From assembly GCA_934130325.1 (NCBI GenBank), contig CAKOYA010000024.1, positions 1-18,871 of the forward strand: a DNA stretch of 18,871 nt, given 5' to 3'. A program made the translations under genes and the position numbers. Every line of letters begins with the position of its first letter. Within the stretch, counting starts at the first letter, position 1. Below, piece by piece: positions 14,618 to 18,871 of this stretch. Origin of the DNA: an uncultured Clostridia bacterium (GTDB lineage: Bacteria > Bacillota > Clostridia > TANB77 > CAG-465). The notes below the pieces were generated by a model, which saw nothing but the letters and a program-made list of their open reading frames with translations, did no database searches and was not told the origin of the DNA.

Positions 14618-16080
14618 TGAAGACACTACTTGAATGGTTAAAACCTGGGGCAAGAGTAAAAAGATATATAATATTGCAGATAGTATCTATTGCATTATTA
14701 ATATTTTGTATAGTAACCTTAAATACAACTGGTGATTTATCTCAAAAGATGTTAATAGCATATATTGTATTAATAACTGTTTCAATATTTGGAATTGTAT
14801 TTTCTTTTGTTTTAGCACAAAAAAATATTTTATATGTATCTTTAAAGAATATATCAAGGAAGGGGAAGAGTATTAGAATAAGGAAGCTACTATATGGTGA
14901 TCCAAGATTAAAAAAGGGACAAAAAGTAGTAGTAATAGGTGGTGGAAGTGGCTTACCTAATATATTAAAAGGTCTAAAAGAGTATACATCTAATATAACA
15001 GCAGTCGTGAATGTGTCTGAGGATGATGCAACTATTTCTTCTGCAAATTTAGGGATAGATTATTTAACAACTGGTGATATAAGAAAGTGTATAGCAGCTC
15101 TTTCTACTTCAGAATCTGAACTTTCAAAACTTCTTACATATAAAGCAACTGAAAGTGAAACTTCAGTTGGAAATAGTGTATTGTCAGCACTTATTAATCT
15201 AAATGGGAGTTTTGCAAAAGGTATAGAAAAAATATCAGAAGTGTTTAAAATGCAGGGAAATATATATCCTGTCACTACCGATGATATTGTGCTTTGTGCA
15301 GGACTTGAAAATGGAGAGGTTGTTGTAGGCAAGGAAAATATAATTGAAAGGGTTAGTGAACAAAAGAGTTGTATAAAGCAAATATTCTTGAAAGATGGTG
15401 CTGTAAAAGCACTTCCAGAAGTAGTAGATGCAATTCGTAGTGCAAATGTTATTGTAATTGGACCAGGTGCGTTATATACATCTGTTGCTCCTAATCTTTT
15501 AATAGAAGATATATCAAAGGCAATTATAAAATCTAGAGCTAAAAAAATATATGTTGCAAATATAATGAATCAACCTGGACAGACAGAAGGATATACATTA
15601 GCAAGGTATATTAATGAAATTGAAAGATACATTGGAAAACATGTGATAGATTATGCTATTGCAAATAGTGGGGAAATTACTCAAGAAATGATTAAAGATT
15701 TCAATCAGGAGGATTCTACACAAATAAAAATTGATTTAGAAAATATACAAAATAGAGCAATATCAGTAGTAAAAGATGATTTAGTCCTTACTGCTCCGGG
15801 TAAATTAATACACAATAGTGATAAAGTCGCAGAAATAATAATGTCTATTGCTAAATCTAAAAGAATTGGTAATTTAAATATAGTGAAACTAAAAAAGAAA
15901 CATCTAAGAAAAGAGAAAAAAATAAAAATTAAAAATAGATTGAGTAAATTAACAAAAAATAAAAAGAAAAGTTTAACAAAGAAAAATAGTAAAAAAAATA
16001 AATCAAAAGAAATTAAAATACATGCTAAGACAACAGCTACTATAAATAAAATAAAAAATGTAGTTGATAAGAAAGGATAA
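14617..16080 (+). CDS. yvcK: YvcK-family protein (CofD-like fold), divergent, membrane-anchored
   Basis: A 487-aa protein. Residues 18-38 and 44-67 are two membrane helices, as in many clostridial relatives. The Rossmann-like core (about 103-415) begins VVVIGGGSGLPNILKGLKEYTSNITAVV and contains TTGDIRKC, VIGPGALYTSVAPNLLI and NIMNQPGQTEGYT, which identify YvcK/CofD-like proteins. YvcK binds UDP-sugars and affects gluconeogenic growth, cell shape and peptidoglycan synthesis in Bacillus and relatives. Two oddities: the family signature DDGGSSG reads EDDATIS here (135-141), and the C-terminus (about 424-487) is a tail with 26 lysines in 64 residues. It is coupled to murB and followed after 9 bp by a debranching-enzyme-like gene. 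The usual partners rapZ and whiA are absent from this stretch. Confidence 0.85.
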   Translation: MKTLLEWLKPGARVKRYIILQIVSIALLIFCIVTLNTTGDLSQKMLIAYIVLITVSIFGIVFSFVLAQKNILYVSLKNISRKGKSIRIRKLLYGDPRLKKGQKVVVIGGGSGLPNILKGLKEYTSNITAVVNVSEDDATISSANLGIDYLTTGDIRKCIAALSTSESELSKLLTYKATESETSVGNSVLSALINLNGSFAKGIEKISEVFKMQGNIYPVTTDDIVLCAGLENGEVVVGKENIIERVSEQKSCIKQIFLKDGAVKALPEVVDAIRSANVIVIGPGALYTSVAPNLLIEDISKAIIKSRAKKIYVANIMNQPGQTEGYTLARYINEIERYIGKHVIDYAIANSGEITQEMIKDFNQEDSTQIKIDLENIQNRAISVVKDDLVLTAPGKLIHNSDKVAEIIMSIAKSKRIGNLNIVKLKKKHLRKEKKIKIKNRLSKLTKNKKKSLTKKNSKKNKSKEIKIHAKTTATINKIKNVVDKKG

Positions 16081-16089
16081 GAAGTTTTA

Positions 16090-17907
16090 ATGTATAAATA
16101 CAAAAGAGGAATTAATGAATTGGATAATCCAAAAAATGTAGAATTTGTACTTTCTAATGGTGCAAATTCTTGCCTTTGTATGTCAGCAAATTTATGTGCA
16201 AAGAAACCATATAATGGGTTATACATAAAAGATGGAAAAGTTATTTTGGAAAATATTATAGAAAAAATAGAAATTAAGGATAAAGTGTATAAAATGATAG
16301 AGTTGAAAACTTCAGTAAAAACACTTTCATGTCTTGAATATATTACATCTATAGACTTAGAAAAGAATGTTTTTGAGTATGATATAGGCCCAATTTCATA
16401 CAGCAAAAAGATTAATTTTTCGGATAAATATAAGATTTTGTCTATAGAGTATAATATTAAAAATAAGGAAAAAGATAAAGCAAAATTTAAAGTGTTACCT
16501 ATGGTAACATATAGAGATTTATTTGGTATGAAGTCTGGTCAAATGGTAAGATTTAATCAAAGGAGTTTACAAAATGGAGTTATTATAAATTTAAGTATCA
16601 TAGATGATGAAAATTTTGTCATTAAATCTAGACAAATGGAATGGACAAATGAACCAGTTTTTCTTTCGAATGTTAAACATGAATGTATTAATGAAAAAGG
16701 AGAAAGTAAAAAATATATAGAAGACTTATTGCTCCCAGGGGAGTTTGAATTAATATTGAATGGAAATGAGGAAAAGACGGTAAGAATATATTTTTCAAGT
16801 GACGAACAAAGCATGATAAATGTAGATAATAGTTACATTTCAAGTGAATATGAAGCGACAAATGAGATATTAGTTCAAGATATAAATGAAAATTTTGTTG
16901 AATTAAGGGAACTTGTTAAATCTATAAACAATATAAACCTAGATGAAAATATAGTACCTAGTTTACCATATGTTAAAAATTATAATAAAGTAATATTGAA
17001 ACTGGAACATGACAAAGAAAATTTAAGAGAAATAATGGATGACATAGATACTTTTAGTGAAATTGTACAGAGTATAGATGGAAGATATTTAACGTTTAAT
17101 AAAGTAAATAAAGCAAATACAGTTTTATTAAAATTAAGGAGATATATAAAGGATATAAATGCATTATATATAAAAGATGAAGAGTTTGAAAGAAAATTTT
17201 TAAACTTGAAATTGTGGTACGTAGAAGCAGTAAATAGATTATTACAAAAGGATAATGAATACTTATTATATTTAGATATTGTAAAGGATATTGTTTATGA
17301 AGCATTAGAGAACAAAAGTTTAATATTAAATGAAATAAAATTTGTAGCGTTATTATATAATGCTATAAAAATCTATGAAAACATGTTAAAAGAAAAAAAG
17401 ATTGAAGATTTTAATATGTTTGAAGAGATTAAGTATATTAATAACTTGTTAATAGGTGAATTTTGGTCTGAAGAAAAAAGAGTTATGAAAAAAAATTTAA
17501 ATGAAAGTGAGATATATGCCAATGTTGATATGATATATACTTTATCTTTATCGTATACGTGTCTTTTAGACGATATACCATTTAAATTATTAGATACAAT
17601 TTTTAAAGAATTATATACACCTTATGGTTTAAGAACTTACTCTAAAAACTCTAGATATAATGATGGTTTAATATATCCTAAGTATATGGCACATTTTGTA
17701 AAAGCAAATTTAAGGCAAAATGGTGTGACACGTGCATCTCAAAAAGTAGCATTCAATATGGTAAAAGAACTTATACAGGATATAGGAAAGTATGTAAATG
17801 GTGGAGTTAAAAAAATATATCATGAAAAAGGTGTAAAAATAGATTCCTTAGGGTATGACTTACTTACAAATGCTGAAATGATTAGATTATATGATATGCT
17901 AACATAA
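16090..17907 (+). CDS. Glycogen-debranching-enzyme-like protein, probably catalytically dead
   Basis: A 605-aa soluble protein. The N-terminal half follows the GDE N-terminal domain: EFVLSNGANS (18-27), YNGLYI (41-46), VLPMVTYRDLF (135-145), then EWTNEPVFLSN and YIEDLLLPGEFELIL (209-223). The second half is helical, with LWYVEAV (375-381), NEIKFVALLYNAIKIY (414-429), TPYGLRTYS (510-518) and a closing KIYHEKG...NAEMIRLYDML. These line up with debranching-enzyme landmarks, but the motifs I expect at the active site (GYPWF..WGRDT, TWMDA, and the glutamate of EIFDG) are missing or replaced. It is also about 50-100 residues shorter than usual. Likely a pseudoenzyme or sugar-binding relative; the role is unknown. 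It is read with yvcK (9-bp gap, AAGGATAAGAAG before the ATG) and ruvC follows after 22 bp. Confidence 0.7.
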   Translation: MYKYKRGINELDNPKNVEFVLSNGANSCLCMSANLCAKKPYNGLYIKDGKVILENIIEKIEIKDKVYKMIELKTSVKTLSCLEYITSIDLEKNVFEYDIGPISYSKKINFSDKYKILSIEYNIKNKEKDKAKFKVLPMVTYRDLFGMKSGQMVRFNQRSLQNGVIINLSIIDDENFVIKSRQMEWTNEPVFLSNVKHECINEKGESKKYIEDLLLPGEFELILNGNEEKTVRIYFSSDEQSMINVDNSYISSEYEATNEILVQDINENFVELRELVKSINNINLDENIVPSLPYVKNYNKVILKLEHDKENLREIMDDIDTFSEIVQSIDGRYLTFNKVNKANTVLLKLRRYIKDINALYIKDEEFERKFLNLKLWYVEAVNRLLQKDNEYLLYLDIVKDIVYEALENKSLILNEIKFVALLYNAIKIYENMLKEKKIEDFNMFEEIKYINNLLIGEFWSEEKRVMKKNLNESEIYANVDMIYTLSLSYTCLLDDIPFKLLDTIFKELYTPYGLRTYSKNSRYNDGLIYPKYMAHFVKANLRQNGVTRASQKVAFNMVKELIQDIGKYVNGGVKKIYHEKGVKIDSLGYDLLTNAEMIRLYDMLT

Positions 17908-17929
17908 ACTTTAAAGAGGGGAAAAGAAT

Positions 17930-18418
17930 ATGATTGTTTTAGGAATTGATCCAGGGTTTGGTAGAGTAGGGTATGGAGTAATACAGTATGTAAATAATAA
18001 ATATAGGGCTTTGGAATACGGATGTATTTCAACAGAGGTAAATAGCTATTTTCCCAAACGACTTAGAAAGATTGAACTTGATTTAAGGGAAATAATATCA
18101 AGGTATAAAATAGATGCATCTTCAATTGAAGATTTATATTTTAACAATAATTCTAAAACTGCTATTAAAGTTGCAGAAGCAAGAGGAGTAATATTAAATA
18201 CACTTGAGTCAGAAAATATTCCTATATATGAGTATACTCCTCTTCAAGCAAAACTTGCAATAGTAGGGTATGGCAGAGCGGAAAAGATTCAGGTAAAAAA
18301 TATGGTTAAAAATTTCTTAAATTTAGAAAAAATGCCTAAGCTTGATGATACGACTGACGCACTTGCTATTGCAATTTGTCATACACATAATTGTAGATTT
18401 AATAGTATGATAAAATAG
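17930..18418 (+). CDS. ruvC: Crossover junction endodeoxyribonuclease RuvC
   Basis: A 162-aa Holliday-junction resolvase of normal length, cutting four-way DNA junctions as a dimer after RuvAB branch migration. Acidic catalytic residues are visible: Asp7 in LGIDPGFGRVGYG, the Glu in SSIEDLYF (about 67), and the pair in KLDDTTDALAIA (about 139-142). AEARGVIL and QAKLAIVGYGRAEKIQVKNMV are family segments. AGAGGGG precedes ATG 17930. It is the last gene of the ftsY operon. The usual downstream partners ruvA and ruvB are not here: a hairpin and an opposite-strand gene follow. Confidence 0.95.
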   Translation: MIVLGIDPGFGRVGYGVIQYVNNKYRALEYGCISTEVNSYFPKRLRKIELDLREIISRYKIDASSIEDLYFNNNSKTAIKVAEARGVILNTLESENIPIYEYTPLQAKLAIVGYGRAEKIQVKNMVKNFLNLEKMPKLDDTTDALAIAICHTHNCRFNSMIK

Positions 18419-18441
18419 GATATATACATTACATATGATAA

Positions 18442-18486
18442 ATAAGAACTTAAACTTGTAGTTAAACTATAAATTTAAGTTCTTAT
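18442..18486. terminator. Long inverted repeat between ruvC and the Rpn-like gene
   Basis: A perfect 13-bp stem (18442-18454 with 18474-18486) with a 19-nt loop that itself holds a small TAG/CTA pairing. There is no clean T run on either strand, so it may be a weak bidirectional terminator or an mRNA 3' stabiliser for the converging genes. Confidence 0.6.
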
Positions 18487-18532
18487 TATATGTTCTCTTA
18501 AAAAATGATTTATTAAAAAGTTCCAATTTTAA

Positions 18533-18871
18533 TTATACTTTTAATTTTAATATTTCTTTTTTTGAAAGTAGTGTGGTCTGTGATATGATATCAATATTTA
18601 CATTACTTTTTAACAAATTTTTAGCAATTGTAATTTTTTCTTGTTTAACACCTTGTCTAACACCTTGTCTAACACCTTGTCTAACACCTTGTCTAACACC
18701 TTGTTTAACACCTTGTTTGACACCTTGCTTAATACCCTGTTTAATCCCTTGTTCCATTCCTTGTTTTAATCCTTCATTAATGGCAATTTCTCTGTCAGCC
18801 ACTCTTCTGGACTCATAATCTCTAATAGATTTTTCATAAGCTTCAATGCTAAACATTAGCTCTTCATCAGC
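18533..18871 (-). CDS. Rpn/PD-(D/E)XK nuclease-family protein, C-terminal fragment (partial)
   Basis: The frame is open from the right edge of the window to a TAA at 18535-18533, so only the last 112 residues are seen and the true start lies outside. The visible part starts with a helical segment (EELMFSIEAYEKSIRDYESR), runs through eleven four-residue units of the type GVRQ/GVKQ/GIKQ, and ends with a short helical tail (ITIAKNLLKSN...ISQTTLLSKKEILKLKV). This C-terminal design, with Gly-x-x-Gln or Glu-Gly-x-x repeats, is common in Rpn family recombination-promoting nuclease/putative transposase proteins. The nuclease domain itself is not in the window, so the family call is an inference from the tail. 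Confidence 0.65.
   Translation of the reverse strand, partial: ADEELMFSIEAYEKSIRDYESRRVADREIAINEGLKQGMEQGIKQGIKQGVKQGVKQGVRQGVRQGVRQGVRQGVKQEKITIAKNLLKSNVNIDIISQTTLLSKKEILKLKV
18641..18772 (-). repeat. Eleven tandem 12-bp repeats encoding GxxQ units
   Basis: Eleven directly adjacent 12-bp units, consensus TTGTCTAACACC on the plus strand, coding Gly-Val-Arg/Lys-Gln on the minus strand. Units 2 to 5 (18653-18700) are identical to the base, and units become more varied towards 18772 (TTGTTTGACACC, TTGCTTAATACC, CTGTTTAATCCC and so on). The pattern suggests recent copy-number growth at one end. Twelve bases keep the frame, so gain or loss changes length only. Confidence 0.95.

Noticed and set aside
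15705..16406. 233-codon minus-strand frame rich in Phe and Ile
   Set aside because: It is the antisense image of the lysine-rich YvcK tail and the start of the debranching-like gene; AAA/AAG codons read in reverse as TTT/CTT give false hydrophobicity.
18641..18772. CRISPR-like array
   Set aside because: Units are 12 bp and directly adjacent with no spacers, and they lie in frame inside a coding region.
18573..18818. Plus-strand open frame coding repeated PCLT units
   Set aside because: It is the antisense reading of the GxxQ repeats; a stop-free 12-bp repeat is open on both strands by chance.

Overview
The window looks like chromosomal core DNA from a strictly anaerobic, spore-forming, very AT-rich member of the Clostridia. 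The evidence is a stage IV sporulation protein A gene, an oxygen-sensitive class III ribonucleotide reductase operon, AGGAG-type ribosome binding sites throughout, near-consensus sigma-A promoters (TTGACA/TTTACA, about 17 bp, TATAAT) and many intrinsic terminators. No phage, insertion sequence, CRISPR array or rRNA is visible. The only sign of mobile-type DNA is the C-terminal part of an Rpn/PD-(D/E)XK-type gene at the right edge.

Layout, left to right. (1) spoIVA on the minus strand, cut by the left edge. (2) A plus-strand operon with its own promoter: an M50 site-2 protease, tsaD (tRNA t6A synthesis) and a calcineurin-like metallophosphoesterase whose last 33 codons are shifted out of frame by one extra base. 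(3) A lone tRNA-Trp(CCA) with promoter and terminator, then a small MazG-like pyrophosphohydrolase gene with a strong terminator. (4) The anaerobic deoxynucleotide operon nrdD, a 91-aa protein carrying a second copy of the NrdD glycyl-radical tail, nrdG and nrdR. It is read from one strong promoter with a near-perfect NrdR box just downstream of the -10, so the last gene probably represses its own operon. (5) A PAP2 phosphatase, facing a secreted 3D-domain protein across a shared hairpin. (6) An AI-2E family membrane protein facing a short aspartokinase. (7) A long plus-strand operon: ftsY, murB, a divergent yvcK, a degenerate glycogen-debranching-enzyme-like gene and ruvC. It ends at a long hairpin facing the Rpn-type gene with its eleven 12-bp repeats.

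The most interesting parts are two. First, the stand-alone glycyl-radical protein between nrdD and nrdG matches NrdD at 32 of 33 residues over the radical domain and resembles in concept the YfiD/GrcA spare part of pyruvate formate-lyase. Second, the yvcK/debranching-like pair in the ftsY-murB-ruvC operon: YvcK has lost its DDGGSSG signature and gained a lysine-rich tail, and its neighbour keeps the debranching-enzyme fold pattern but appears to lack the catalytic motifs. Neither rapZ nor whiA, frequent partners of yvcK, is present here.

All family calls rest on motif recognition by eye; no database search was run.
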